A DNA stretch of 64,000 nt from Bacteroidales bacterium (GTDB lineage: Bacteria; Bacteroidota; Bacteroidia; Bacteroidales; Salinivirgaceae): positions 1 to 64,000 of the forward strand of contig JAAYQU010000037.1 in the NCBI GenBank assembly GCA_012519055.1, written 5' to 3'. Made by a program: the position numbers and the translations under genes. This document shows positions 26,882-36,678 of this stretch, one piece after another; positions within the stretch are counted from its first letter, which is position 1; every line of letters begins with the position of its first letter. The notes under the pieces are model-generated. The model searched no databases and had not been told where the DNA came from. It saw only the letters and a program-made list of their open reading frames with translations.

Positions 26882-27046
26882 ACATAAAAGTACTACAAAA
26901 ATGAGTTATTAGCTACACAATATTATATAATTACCATCAAAACTATAAAAAGTTAATTTACGATATTTGAATTATAATGTTTTTTAGCGATATTTGAGGG
27001 TTGTAAAATGTGAATTTTCAATTTTTTGAAATCAAAACAAAACAAT

Positions 27047-29980
27047 ATGGCTGCAAAGTTTTTCAGAAATCTAAATATCAACGGACAGATGTTGATATTT
27101 GTACTAGGGACTACAATGTTGATTTTTATACTTTCAATAGTGTACGTCAGCTACAGTTCACGGCATATGGCATATAACGAATCTGTAACATTGGTAAAAA
27201 CCGTTTCTAAATCATCGGCTTTACAAGTAGAAAATGAGCTTAATAAAAGTATGGATGTAGTTCGAACAATGGCACAAATGTACAGTGTCTACAACTATTT
27301 ACCTGAAGAACAGTGGAAAGGGTTATTCATTAAAATGTATAAAAATGTTTTTAAAGACAATTCACAATTTTATAAACTTTGGGACAGCTGGGAACTAAAA
27401 GCAATAGACTCAACATATACAAAAGATCACGGAAGATACGTAGTCACTTACTTTCGTGAAAACGGCAATATTAGACACCAAACAAATTTAAGAAGTTTGG
27501 AGGGAGACCCTACAATATATGCAAAAATCAAAAAAGAAACTACGGAATTGATATGGGAACCATACTGGGATCAGTTTTCCGAAGATGTTGGTACTAAAAA
27601 ATTTATGACATCGCTTTCCGTACCGATGATAATTGGTGGGGAATATACTGGTATTGTAGCCGTAGATATCACTATGGATAAAATTCAGGAAGATGTTGAG
27701 AAAATAAAGCCTTTCGACGAGAGCTACGCTTTTCTCTTATCAGCAGAAGGAGTGTTTGTTAGCTATCCTGACAAAGAGTTTATTGGCAAAACTTTTGCCG
27801 CTCAAATGCCTGAAATAGAAAGCAAATACAATATTACCGATAAAATTAAACGTGGTGAGAATATAGATTTGGTGTTGCATGATCCGCTAACTGGCAAAAA
27901 TGTTTTAATGGTTTTTAATCGTGTTCAAATAGGGAAAACCACCACACCTTGGTCAATTGCGATTACAGTTCCAATTGAAGTTATAATGAGCAAAGCAAAT
28001 CGAGGTTTTGTAATCAGTATGATTGTTGCCCTGATAGGATTAATTATTCTGTTTGTAGTTATTTTTAGAATCTCTAGAAGCATCAGTAAATCAATGCAAC
28101 ACACTACACAATTGCTGAAAAAAATGTCTTTAGGAGAGATAGATTCAGTTGAACAACTAAAAACAAACAGAGCTGATGAAATTGGACAAATGACTGAATC
28201 CTTAAATAAACTTATAGAAGGATTAAACAGAACTGCTCACTTTGCAAAAGAGATCGGAAAGGGTAATTTAGAACAGGAATTTCAGCCTTTAGGAAATGGT
28301 GATGTTCTTGGCAACGCACTTTTAGATATGCGAAAAAGCCTAAAAACAGCTGCAGAAGAAGAAGAAAAACGAAAAGAAGAAGGCGAAAAACAAAGATGGG
28401 CAACGGAGGGTCTTGCAAAATTTGGCGAAATTTTAAGAAATAACAGTAACGATTTGAAAAAACTCTCGTTCCAACTAATGTCAAACCTTGTCAACTACCT
28501 AGAAGCAAATCAAGGTGCCTTATTTGTTATAAACGACGATAATGAAGAAGATGTTTATTTTGAAATAACAAGCGCAATTGCCTATAATCGTGAAAAGCTT
28601 GTAAAAAAACGTATAAAAATTGGTGAAGATTTAGTTGGTCGTTGTGCTCACGAGCGCATGACAATTTATATGACCGATATTCCTGAAGATTATATTGAAA
28701 TAACCTCAGGAATGGGAACAGCAAACCCAAGATGTTTAGTTTTAGTGCCCGTTTTGCTGAATGATGAAGTGTACGGAATAATTGAAATTGCATCATTCAA
28801 AAACATTGAAAAGCATCAAATAGAATTCCTTGAAAAGATTGGTGAGAGCGTGGCTTCAACAATCTCGAGTGTTCGTGTAAACGAAAAAACGCAAAAGCTC
28901 CTTCTTCAATCACAACAACAGCGTGAAGAGCTTTCTGCACAAGAGGAGGAAATGCGTCAAAACCTTGAAGAATTACAAGCCACGCAAGAAGAATCTCTAC
29001 GAAAAGAGTTTGAAATGCGCGGTTTAGTTAGGGCATTAAGTACTTCCACGTGTACAGTAGAATATGATCTTGACGGCAGGATAACGTCAGTTAATGAGGG
29101 TATGGCACAGCTTTTAGGAGTAAATCCAGATCAAATTGTTGGAGCATACCATAAAGACGGTTCCGATTTCAAAAACCTTACTCCAGAAGAATACGAGATT
29201 TTCTGGAGTAGTTTAAAAAACGGTGTTACCCAAAAAAGGGTCACACACTTCGTACACAATGGACGAGATATATATCTATCTGAAACGTACACCCCAATAC
29301 TCAATGACGACGATGTGCCATATAAAATTTTAAAAATTGGTTTTGAAATAACCGATTTGCAGAAAAGAGATTTTGAAGCCAAAAAGTCAGAAAAAGAGAT
29401 AATCAAATTAAAAAATGAAATTGAAACACAAAGCGAACTAATTGAAAAATTAGAAAATGAAGTCGAGGAATTAAAACAATCTGTGGATAATCAAGTAGAT
29501 GCCAAACCCGATAAAGATACTCAAGAAACAAATGCCAAAGACAAAGGCAAACTTGCTCCTTTAGTTCCAGAAGGAGAACCTTTTATTGAAAAATCACCAG
29601 AATTAGAGACTGGAATAAACGAAATAGACGAACAACACAGTCGCATTATAACATTGGTCAACCAACTTTATGAAGCATTTATCGCTGAACGTTCCAAAAA
29701 AGAGATAAGAGAAATAATTAAAAATTTATCGGATTTTTCGTCATATCATTTCAACACAGAAGAGCGATACTTTAAACAGTTTGGTTATGAAAAAGCTTCT
29801 GAACATCAGCAAAGTCATAATTTATTTACTGACGAGCTAGCTAAGTTCAGAAAAGCTTATCAAGCCGGAAAATCTTTTGATATAAAAGAATTTATGTTAT
29901 TCTTGCAAAACTGGATATTAAAGCACTTTAGCACAGATGATCAGGATTTTGTTGAGTTATTTATCCAAAACGGTCTTTAA
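27047..29980 (+). CDS. Multidomain sensor: dCache-HAMP-GAF-PAS with C-terminal haemerythrin
   Basis: A 977-residue membrane receptor. Order: membrane segment (about 15-36); extracytoplasmic dCache-like ligand domain (about 40-318, with WEPYWDQFSEDVG and GIVAVDITMD); second membrane segment (319-343); HAMP (about 344-400); GAF (about 464-608); Gln/Glu-rich coiled coil; PAS (about 661-771, YDLDGRITSVNEGMAQLLGV); coiled coil; bacteriohaemerythrin (about 854-977). All expected di-iron ligands are visible: DEQHSRI, YHFNTEERY, HQQSH and HFSTDDQD. No kinase, GGDEF, EAL or methyl-accepting domain is seen. The nearest ATG (27047) is preferred to an in-frame TTG at 27026. Likely senses a small molecule outside and oxygen or iron inside; partners are unknown. 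Confidence 0.85.
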   Translation: MAAKFFRNLNINGQMLIFVLGTTMLIFILSIVYVSYSSRHMAYNESVTLVKTVSKSSALQVENELNKSMDVVRTMAQMYSVYNYLPEEQWKGLFIKMYKNVFKDNSQFYKLWDSWELKAIDSTYTKDHGRYVVTYFRENGNIRHQTNLRSLEGDPTIYAKIKKETTELIWEPYWDQFSEDVGTKKFMTSLSVPMIIGGEYTGIVAVDITMDKIQEDVEKIKPFDESYAFLLSAEGVFVSYPDKEFIGKTFAAQMPEIESKYNITDKIKRGENIDLVLHDPLTGKNVLMVFNRVQIGKTTTPWSIAITVPIEVIMSKANRGFVISMIVALIGLIILFVVIFRISRSISKSMQHTTQLLKKMSLGEIDSVEQLKTNRADEIGQMTESLNKLIEGLNRTAHFAKEIGKGNLEQEFQPLGNGDVLGNALLDMRKSLKTAAEEEEKRKEEGEKQRWATEGLAKFGEILRNNSNDLKKLSFQLMSNLVNYLEANQGALFVINDDNEEDVYFEITSAIAYNREKLVKKRIKIGEDLVGRCAHERMTIYMTDIPEDYIEITSGMGTANPRCLVLVPVLLNDEVYGIIEIASFKNIEKHQIEFLEKIGESVASTISSVRVNEKTQKLLLQSQQQREELSAQEEEMRQNLEELQATQEESLRKEFEMRGLVRALSTSTCTVEYDLDGRITSVNEGMAQLLGVNPDQIVGAYHKDGSDFKNLTPEEYEIFWSSLKNGVTQKRVTHFVHNGRDIYLSETYTPILNDDDVPYKILKIGFEITDLQKRDFEAKKSEKEIIKLKNEIETQSELIEKLENEVEELKQSVDNQVDAKPDKDTQETNAKDKGKLAPLVPEGEPFIEKSPELETGINEIDEQHSRIITLVNQLYEAFIAERSKKEIREIIKNLSDFSSYHFNTEERYFKQFGYEKASEHQQSHNLFTDELAKFRKAYQAGKSFDIKEFMLFLQNWILKHFSTDDQDFVELFIQNGL

Positions 29981-30018
29981 AGTGTGATTTTAAACCATTA
30001 AGGCATTAAGAAAAACAA

Positions 30019-30047
30019 GTAGAGACGTCACATTGTGGCGTCTCTAC
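30019..30047. repeat. GTAGAGACG/CGTCTCTAC inverted repeat
   Basis: A 29-base element with 9-base perfect arms GTAGAGACG and CGTCTCTAC around TCACATTGTGG, whose CAC..GTG extends the pairing imperfectly. It shares arms with the 28-base palindrome at 25171-25198. It lies 39 bases past the sensor stop and may act as a transcript-end hairpin. Confidence 0.6.
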
Positions 30048-30090
30048 TATATTTTGATTTTCAGTTATTTATTCGCAAATTGTTTCCAAA

Positions 30091-30214
30091 TTCAAGCTAA
30101 AGACCAAAACACGTGTGTCAACCCTACCAACCAACGACTTAAAAGTCGTTTGCTATTGATGTAACAATCACCCTATCAACTAATTGTTAATTGATAATTG
30201 TACATTGCTAATTG
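30091..30214. repeat. REP-like two-hairpin element, copy A
   Basis: This shares the sequence order of copies B and C: a degenerate GGGCTAAAGCCC hairpin (here aagctaaagacc), AAAACACGTGTGTCAA, the AACGACTT-AA-AAGTCGTT hairpin at 30133-30150, then gctattgat and ATTG-rich low-complexity sequence. It fills most of the 235 bases between the sensor gene and the zinc-peptidase gene; no gene is seen there. Confidence 0.7.
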
Positions 30215-30215
30215 C

Positions 30216-30896
30216 CTAGTCTCTACGTCCCATAAAAATAGCAATATAATAAAGCAACGTTGCAAGTGACGACAATGCTGCAACCACGTACGTGTAAGCT
30301 GCCCAACGCAATGCCTCTTTAGCTTTCGGATGAGACTCAGATGTCGTTATTCCTGCAGAATTAAGCCAAGTCAATGCTCTTTGGCTGGCGTTAATTTCAA
30401 CTGGTAGCGTTATAAATGAGAAAAGTGTTGTAAGTGCAAACAAAAGTATTCCAATAAAAAGTATTGCCGGAAATGATTCAATTAACAATATCCCTGCTAA
30501 TATCACCCACTGTACCCACTGCGAAGCAAAACTCACAACTGGCACAAGAGCCGAACGCATCTCTAAAAATGCATAAGCTCTGGCATGTTGTACGGCGTGA
30601 CCACACTCATGTGCTGCAACAGCAGCGGCGGCAACATGTCGTCCGTTATAGACATCTGGACTTAAGTTAACTGTCTTATTTTTAGGGTTATAGTGATCTG
30701 AAAGATAGCCCTTAACCGAAACAACTTTCACATCGTAAATGCCGTTTTCTTTTAGCATTTGCTCGGCAACCTCTTTGCCACTCTGTCCGGCACTTGTTGG
30801 TATTTTCGAATATGCAGCAAATTTCGATTTAAGTCGAGCTCCGACAAGCCAACTTATACCCATTGTTGCAAAAAATATGATCCAAATCAATGACAT
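30216..30896 (-). CDS. Membrane-associated zinc metallopeptidase (YugP-like)
   Basis: A 226-residue protein of the putative zinc-peptidase family PF04298 (B. subtilis YugP). The zinc-binding HEXXH-type motif appears as AAHECGHAVQHA (about 92-103). Hydrophobic segments lie at the N-terminus (LIWIIFFATMGISWLVGARL) and at about 120-160 and 205-222, with VEINASQRALTWLNSAGI between. Substrate unknown. It appears to be transcribed alone, ending against repeat copy A. Confidence 0.88.
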   Translation of the reverse strand: MSLIWIIFFATMGISWLVGARLKSKFAAYSKIPTSAGQSGKEVAEQMLKENGIYDVKVVSVKGYLSDHYNPKNKTVNLSPDVYNGRHVAAAAVAAHECGHAVQHARAYAFLEMRSALVPVVSFASQWVQWVILAGILLIESFPAILFIGILLFALTTLFSFITLPVEINASQRALTWLNSAGITTSESHPKAKEALRWAAYTYVVAALSSLATLLYYIAIFMGRRD

Positions 30897-31042
30897 AATA
30901 TTAAATTTTAATTACGTAAATTTTTTTATAATGTTGTCGCAAAAACTTTACCAATAGTTAATACGCCAAATTGACAGTAATAATTGTGTGTTAAGACAGA
31001 CAACCTATTCGCAATCAATGTGTTTTGTTTAATTTTTGCAAA

Positions 31043-32005
31043 CTATATTAAACCCTTATTCTTCTTTTCTCTGATTTTTTCCAACATATCAACTGTCATT
31101 GAAGCCAAATCGTATGTAGGTTTCCAGCCCCACTCTTTTCTTGCACAGCTGTCATCAAGGCTGTTGGGCCAGCTGTTGGCGATTTGTTGTTTTACAGGGT
31201 CAATTTTGTAATCCATTGTAAACTGTGGGATATGTTTTTTAATCTCGTTGGCGATAATTTCAGGGTCGAAGCTCATTGCCGTGACGTTGAAAGAGTTTCT
31301 GTGAACAAGTTTGTCGGGATTAGCTTCCATCAAATCAACACATGCTTTAAGGGCATCGGGCATATACATCATATCCAAGAAAGTTCCTTTTTCAAGATTG
31401 CATGTATAGCACTGTTTTTTAATGGCTTCGTAGTATATTTCAACTGCATAGTCGGTTGTTCCACCACCGGGAAGGGTTACGTTTGAAATTAATCCTGGGA
31501 AACGCACCGAACGAGTATCTACGCCAAAACGGGTAAAATAGTAGTTGCTTAGTAATTCGCCTGCTACTTTGCAAACACCGTAGATTGTTGTTGGACGCAT
31601 TATGGTGTCTTGTGGTGTATTATCGGCTGGAGTGTTTGGTCCAAAAGCTCCTATTGAACTTGGGGTAAATACGGCGCATTTCTCCTCTCGTGCTATCTCT
31701 AAGCTGTTTTCTAATGCACCCATATTGATTTTCCACGCTAACGTTGGGTTTTTCTCTCCTGTTGCCGAAAGCAGTGCAACTAAATTATAGATAGTGTCAA
31801 TTTTATATTTTTTGACTATCTCGTGAAACTGCTTACTATCGGTAGCATCCAACTTCTCAAAAGGTCCAGATTCTGCTAATGCTTTACATTTTGTTTCATC
31901 AAGATCTGCTGCTACGACATTCTGCGCACCATATATCTTACGTGTGTAAGGGACAAGTTCCGAGCCTATTTGACCGCCGGCTCCGATAACTAATATTTTT
32001 TTCAT
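31043..32005 (-). CDS. tdh: SDR-type L-threonine 3-dehydrogenase
   Basis: A 320-residue extended short-chain dehydrogenase resembling UDP-galactose 4-epimerases but specific in Bacteroidota for L-threonine, oxidised with NAD to 2-amino-3-ketobutyrate. The nucleotide-binding motif GAGGQIG is at residues 8-14. The active-site tyrosine and lysine are in YGVCK; TPSSIGAFGPNTP and SVRFPGLISNVTLPGGGTTDYA are shared by this group. The usual partner kbl (glycine C-acetyltransferase) is not in the window. Assignment rests on family resemblance; an epimerase activity cannot be fully excluded. Confidence 0.85.
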   Translation of the reverse strand: MKKILVIGAGGQIGSELVPYTRKIYGAQNVVAADLDETKCKALAESGPFEKLDATDSKQFHEIVKKYKIDTIYNLVALLSATGEKNPTLAWKINMGALENSLEIAREEKCAVFTPSSIGAFGPNTPADNTPQDTIMRPTTIYGVCKVAGELLSNYYFTRFGVDTRSVRFPGLISNVTLPGGGTTDYAVEIYYEAIKKQCYTCNLEKGTFLDMMYMPDALKACVDLMEANPDKLVHRNSFNVTAMSFDPEIIANEIKKHIPQFTMDYKIDPVKQQIANSWPNSLDDSCARKEWGWKPTYDLASMTVDMLEKIREKKNKGLI

Positions 32006-32048
32006 ATCTATACTGTTTTATATGTGAACGTAATCAATTAGCAATGAA

Positions 32049-32056
32049 CAAAGATA
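32049..32056 (-). promoter_or_regulatory. Putative -7 element of the threonine dehydrogenase gene
   Basis: TATCTTTG on the minus strand is an exact TAnnTTTG match 43 bases before the ATG at 32005. No clear -33 partner. Confidence 0.4.
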
Positions 32057-32159
32057 GTAAAAATGTTGCTGATATTGCTTATAGCACTTCTACAACATAC
32101 TAACGTGTCTTTTATTTATGTGTAGTAATACCGATTGTAAAAAACAGTGTTATTAAACA

Positions 32160-32684
32160 TCAACCGTTTTGTTCTTTATACCAACCGGCGTACATTAAAT
32201 AGTTGTTGGCTATTTTTTCAATCATATTTTTCGACTGCTCTGGCTCTATCTCCTTTACTTTTTTTGCAGGGATACCTGCATAAACAGAGTTTGGCTCAAC
32301 AACCTGACCTGCTAAAACTACCGAACCCGCTGCAATTATTGAATTGCTACCTATTCGGGCATCATCTAACACAACAGCTCCGATTCCTACTAAAACATTA
32401 TCTTCGATGATACAGCCGTGTAAAGTGACATTATGGCTTACCGTAACGTTGTTTCCGATATGTATTTGCGATTTCTGATACAACGTGTGCAAAACCGCAC
32501 AATCTTGGATATTTACACGGTTTCCTGTTCTTATAGAATTAACATCTCCGCGTAGTACAGCATTGTACCATACACTACATTCATTGCCAAGAATAACATC
32601 ACCAACAATTACGGCTGTTTCAGCAAAAAAACAGTTTTCGCCATATTTTGGAACAAATCCACGGACTTCTCTAATAATAGCCAT
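32160..32684 (-). CDS. Gamma-class carbonic anhydrase-like hexapeptide protein
   Basis: A 174-residue left-handed beta-helix protein of the gamma-carbonic anhydrase/YrdA group. Hexapeptide repeats run through most of the length, and the zinc-ligand histidines appear as expected in AVLHTLYQ and VTVSHNVTLHGC; NAVLRGDVNSIRTG carries the conserved Arg/Asp/Gln-side residues. Many members lack measured carbonic anhydrase activity, so the exact role is open. It lies 15 bases past the ABC ATPase gene in the same direction, so the two may be co-transcribed. Confidence 0.88.
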   Translation of the reverse strand: MAIIREVRGFVPKYGENCFFAETAVIVGDVILGNECSVWYNAVLRGDVNSIRTGNRVNIQDCAVLHTLYQKSQIHIGNNVTVSHNVTLHGCIIEDNVLVGIGAVVLDDARIGSNSIIAAGSVVLAGQVVEPNSVYAGIPAKKVKEIEPEQSKNMIEKIANNYLMYAGWYKEQNG

Positions 32685-32699
32685 GACTTAAAATTTACA

Positions 32700-33353
32700 T
32701 TAATTGATTAAAAGTCCATCACGCATCTCAATTCGTCTGTCAGCCATTGTTGAGAGTTCACTATCGTGGGTAACGATTACGAAAGTTTGCCCATACATAT
32801 CGCGAAGCTTAAAAAAGAGTTGGTGCAGTTCTGTGCGGTTTTTAGAATCGAGGTTTCCACTTGGCTCGTCAGCGAGAATAAATGATGGATTATTCATTAA
32901 TGCACGGGCAACTGCTACACGCTGCTGCTCTCCACCTGATAATTCGGAAGGTTTGTGATTTACTCTCTCACCTAACCCAATTTGAGACAACAACTCATGT
33001 GCTCTCTTTTTTGATTTTTTTAGGCTTGCTCCTCCAATCATTGCAGGAATACAAACATTCTCAAGAGCAGTAAATTCAGGCAATAGACGATGGAATTGGA
33101 AAATAAATCCAATATTACTGTTTCTAAACTCCGATAGCTTTTGATCTTTCAGGGAGCTAATTTTAACACCTTGAATAAAAACCTCACCCTCATCTGGTTT
33201 ATCGAGCGTTCCAATAATATTCAACAAAGTTGTTTTTCCTGCACCCGATGGACCTACAATTGCAACGACCTCGCCTTTGCTTATCTCTAAATCAATACCT
33301 TTCAAAACGGTTAAGGTGTCATATCTTTTAACAATATTTTGAGCCTGAATCAT
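32700..33353 (-). CDS. ABC transporter ATP-binding protein, LolD/MacB type
   Basis: A 217-residue ATPase of the LolD/MacB group. Walker [13 protein letters not shown] (about 35-46), signature [15 protein letters not shown], Walker [13 protein letters not shown] and the H-loop VTHD are all intact. LolD works with LolCE to release outer-membrane lipoproteins; no LolC/E-like permease is adjacent, so lipoprotein export is likely but not shown. The ATG at 33353 is preferred; an in-frame TTG at 33389 would overlap the secDF terminator. Confidence 0.88.
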   Translation of the reverse strand: MIQAQNIVKRYDTLTVLKGIDLEISKGEVVAIVGPSGAGKTTLLNIIGTLDKPDEGEVFIQGVKISSLKDQKLSEFRNSNIGFIFQFHRLLPEFTALENVCIPAMIGGASLKKSKKRAHELLSQIGLGERVNHKPSELSGGEQQRVAVARALMNNPSFILADEPSGNLDSKNRTELHQLFFKLRDMYGQTFVIVTHDSELSTMADRRIEMRDGLLIN

Positions 33354-33387
33354 AATCGAGGGGTTAAAGTGTAAATAAAAGCAAAGC

Positions 33388-33427
33388 AAAACTACCCTTG
33401 CCGAAGAGTTCGATAAGGGTAGTTTTT
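33388..33427 (-). terminator. Intrinsic terminator of secDF
   Basis: A 12-bp perfect stem (AAAACTACCCTT with AAGGGTAGTTTT, 33388-33399 and 33415-33426) around a 15-base loop, located 30 bases past the secDF stop. T-rich sequence follows on both sides, so it may work in both directions. Confidence 0.75.
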
Positions 33428-33456
33428 ATATTTAAAAGGATAGTTGTATTTCTATT

Positions 33457-36400
33457 TTACTTTTGGTCTTCATCTGCTTTAATAGCTTTCCTTTTCATTA
33501 AATCGTAAGTGATTGGAGATGCGATAAATAGCGATGAATATGTACCAACGGCGATACCGAGCATCATTGCAAAAACAAATCCACGTATCACTTCACCTCC
33601 GAATGCAAATATTATAAACAGCACCAAAAATGTTGTTGATGACGTAATTATCGTACGGCTTAATGTTGCGTTCAATGATTGGTTCATAACAAGACCTATC
33701 TCTCTGTTTTTGTACAATCCGAGATACTCTCTAACACGGTCGAATACAACAACAGTATCGTTGATTGTGTAACCAGCCACAGTCAGAATTGCTGCTATAA
33801 AAGATTGGTCAATCTCCATTGAGAATGGCATTGCGTAGGCAAACAGTGAATAGAATCCCAAAATAAAGATTACGTTGTGTGTAAGACCAACAACTGCACC
33901 TAAACTGTAACGCCAATTTGAAAAACGTACTAAAATATATAAGAAAATAACAAACAGAGCAGCAATAATTGAGTAGACAGCTGATGTTTTGATATCATCT
34001 GCAACGGTAGGTCCTACTTTCATCGAACTCATTCTACCTATTGATTTTTGTCCATCGCTAACAAAATCGTTGTAGCTTAAATCAGTGTAGAATTTAGACA
34101 AACCATTATACAGTTTGGCTTCAACAATATCGTTAACTTCTACTGTTTTTTCAGGGTCGTTATTTCCTGATATTATGCGATATTCTGCTATCTCCTCATC
34201 GGTTAGTTCGTGGTCGGGGTCAATCAAGTGTCGAGTTGTGATTTTTACTTGATCTGTGCCTCCGAATGTTTTAACATCAGGTGTGGTTCCATATTCTTCT
34301 TCCAAAGCATCACGAACATCTTGTACCGTAACTTCCTTATCAAACCGTACTATATATGAGTAACCTCCCGTAAAGTCAACACCTAAATTAAATCCTTTGA
34401 CTACTAAAGAAATTATTGATATAATCACAATAGCACCAGAAATTGTATATGAAAATTTGCGTTTCTCAAGGAAATTGAATTCTGTGTTTCTAAACGCTTT
34501 TTCTGAAATTTTTGTAGATAATGTAATTGGTTTGTTCCTTTTTAGCATTGCTTCAAAAACAAGCCTTGTAATGAAAATTGCTGAGAACAACGAGGTTAAA
34601 ATACCAATTCCCAAAGTAATAGCAAAACCATAGATAGGTCCTTTGCCGAAATAACCAATAATAATGGCTGTCAGCAATGTTGTAATGTTGGAGTCGAGAA
34701 TGGCTGAGTAGGAGTTTTTGAAACCATCGGCAATTGCTGTTTTAATGCCTTTACCTGCTAAAAGTTCCTCTTTTACACGCTCATAGATTAGAACGTTGGC
34801 GTCAATCGCCATACCCATTGTCAGCACAATACCTGCAATACCCGGCAACGTTAGAACAGCTCCAAGCGATGCTAAAACTCCCATTAGGAAGAAGAGGTTG
34901 GCTAACAATGCAATATTGGCTACTAAACCTGCGTGTCGGTAGTAGAACAGCATAAACAGAAGAACTGCCGCAAACGCAATAACGAATGACCACAACCCTT
35001 TGTTTATTGTCTCTGTACCAAGCGATGGACCAACAATTTCTTCTTGGATAATTCTTGCTGCAGCAGGCATTTTACCCGATTTAAGGATATTTGCCAAGTC
35101 TTTTGCTTCAGCCACAGTAAAGTTTCCTGAAATTGATGAACGACCCTCGCTTATTTCCGTTTGAACAACCGGATAGCTGTAAACATAATCATCAAGAACA
35201 ATTGCTATTTGTTGTCCAATATTGTTTTTAGTTAAGCGCGCCCATTTTTTTGCACCTTCGCTATTCATCACCATTGTTACTTGTGCCGTAGCTTGGCGAT
35301 CGCCGAACTCTTCACGTGCATCAACTATAACGTCACCAGATAGAGCTGCAAGCCCTTCGCGGTTATTTACTTTGATAGCTATAAGTTCGAAGTAATTCTT
35401 TTCAGCATCAATAGGTTTAACACCCCACAAAAACCTAATACGCATTGAGCGTGGGAAAATGTTTTTAACCTCTTCTAAATTTAACATCCTATTTACTAAC
35501 GCAGTATCTTTTTTATGCGCATAACCAACTGCAGCTCCCTGACCTATTGAGCCATCTTGCATTACACGTGGGTTAAGTATAGCAAAAAGCGGGTTTTCTT
35601 CTTTCCATTTATTGGCGTCAAACTCCTCTTTTGCTTCAACTTGAGTTGTATCAACGATTTCTAAAAGTGATTTACTCTCTTCTTCAACTTTTTCTTCTTG
35701 AACAACAGCCACACTATCAGCAACTACATCAGCTTTTTCGGCTTCATCGGTTACAATGGATTGTTTAGCGAGGTTTATTTCACGTATCCTTTGGTTTGCT
35801 TGAAACAGATATTGGTAAACCTCTTCATTTGAGTATGTTTCCCAAAACTCAAGGCTTGCCGTTCCTTGCAAAAGTTTTTTCACCCTTTCGGGGTCTTTAA
35901 TACCGGGAAGTTCAACCAATATTTGTCCATCAACACCGAGTGGCTGGATATTTGGTTGTGCAACTCCAAATCGGTCGATACGATTTCTTAAAATAGTAAA
36001 AGAGTTGTCAATAGCTGCACGTGTCTCCTCTTCAATTATCTTTAGCACTTGTTCATTAGTGCTATTGAAGCTGATTTTTTCTTTTAGGTTTTTTGTTCCG
36101 AAAATAGCCGCTAATTGTCCATTAGGTGAAAGCTCAGAATAGGCACGTCCGAAAAGGGTTACAAAACTCTCTTGGCTATTACGTTGATAGCGTTTTGCTA
36201 ATTTAAGTGCTTCCCGGAATGTACTGTCTTGTGAATTATCGGCTAAGGCAACAATAACGTCTTCAACTGCAACTTGCAAAATAACGTTCATACCGCCTTT
36301 AAGGTCAAGACCGAGTCCGATTTCTCTATCTTGTACTTCTGCGAAGTTAAATTTTCTAATCCACAAAAAATTATATACCGGTTCACTTGCCATTGAGTCA

Positions 36401-36564
36401 AGATAAAATGCTTCTCTATCACTATCAACAAGATTATCGGGTCCGGTTGCATATTCTTTTGCCTGTTTGCGTACTTTGCCTGCTATAAAAGTGAAAGACA
36501 ACTGATACAGACATACTAAAGCTAATGCAATAGCTACAAATTTGATTGCTCCTTTATTTTGCAT
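33457..36564 (-). CDS. secDF: Fused protein translocase subunit SecD-SecF
   Basis: A 1,035-residue fusion of SecD (about 1-690) and SecF (about 700-1035), proton-driven RND-like proteins that help pull exported proteins through SecYEG. SecD parts include GLGLDLKGGMNVILQV at about 80-95, the periplasmic P1 domain with a Bacteroidota-type acidic insertion (about 265-330), and AMIDANVLIYERVKEELLAGK with the membrane-embedded Asp. SecF begins around SLVVKGFNLGVDFTGGYSY and ends with YTINDTVVVFDRVRE. Single-chain SecDF is normal in this phylum. Confidence 0.96.
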   Translation of the reverse strand: MQNKGAIKFVAIALALVCLYQLSFTFIAGKVRKQAKEYATGPDNLVDSDREAFYLDSMASEPVYNFLWIRKFNFAEVQDREIGLGLDLKGGMNVILQVAVEDVIVALADNSQDSTFREALKLAKRYQRNSQESFVTLFGRAYSELSPNGQLAAIFGTKNLKEKISFNSTNEQVLKIIEEETRAAIDNSFTILRNRIDRFGVAQPNIQPLGVDGQILVELPGIKDPERVKKLLQGTASLEFWETYSNEEVYQYLFQANQRIREINLAKQSIVTDEAEKADVVADSVAVVQEEKVEEESKSLLEIVDTTQVEAKEEFDANKWKEENPLFAILNPRVMQDGSIGQGAAVGYAHKKDTALVNRMLNLEEVKNIFPRSMRIRFLWGVKPIDAEKNYFELIAIKVNNREGLAALSGDVIVDAREEFGDRQATAQVTMVMNSEGAKKWARLTKNNIGQQIAIVLDDYVYSYPVVQTEISEGRSSISGNFTVAEAKDLANILKSGKMPAAARIIQEEIVGPSLGTETINKGLWSFVIAFAAVLLFMLFYYRHAGLVANIALLANLFFLMGVLASLGAVLTLPGIAGIVLTMGMAIDANVLIYERVKEELLAGKGIKTAIADGFKNSYSAILDSNITTLLTAIIIGYFGKGPIYGFAITLGIGILTSLFSAIFITRLVFEAMLKRNKPITLSTKISEKAFRNTEFNFLEKRKFSYTISGAIVIISIISLVVKGFNLGVDFTGGYSYIVRFDKEVTVQDVRDALEEEYGTTPDVKTFGGTDQVKITTRHLIDPDHELTDEEIAEYRIISGNNDPEKTVEVNDIVEAKLYNGLSKFYTDLSYNDFVSDGQKSIGRMSSMKVGPTVADDIKTSAVYSIIAALFVIFLYILVRFSNWRYSLGAVVGLTHNVIFILGFYSLFAYAMPFSMEIDQSFIAAILTVAGYTINDTVVVFDRVREYLGLYKNREIGLVMNQSLNATLSRTIITSSTTFLVLFIIFAFGGEVIRGFVFAMMLGIAVGTYSSLFIASPITYDLMKRKAIKADEDQK

Positions 36565-36614
36565 TGTAATTTATGTTTAAAATATCTGACAAATTATTTT
36601 TTCAAATCGAAGCG

Positions 36615-36622
36615 CAAAGGTA
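36615..36622 (-). promoter_or_regulatory. Putative -7 element of secDF
   Basis: TACCTTTG on the minus strand matches TAnnTTTG about 50 bases before the ATG at 36564. No -33 element at the expected spacing. Confidence 0.4.
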
Positions 36623-36678
36623 TCTAATTTTTTACAATTATTTTGTTACTATCTGTTTTTTTTCAAACCGTAACAGTT

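Noticed and set aside
27026-27046. TTG start for the sensor gene
   Set aside because: An ATG seven codons on gives the usual short basic start before the membrane segment. Similar TTG extensions were rejected at 2810, 5599, 10436, 33389, 41305, 46572, 52143 and 53219 in favour of a nearby ATG.
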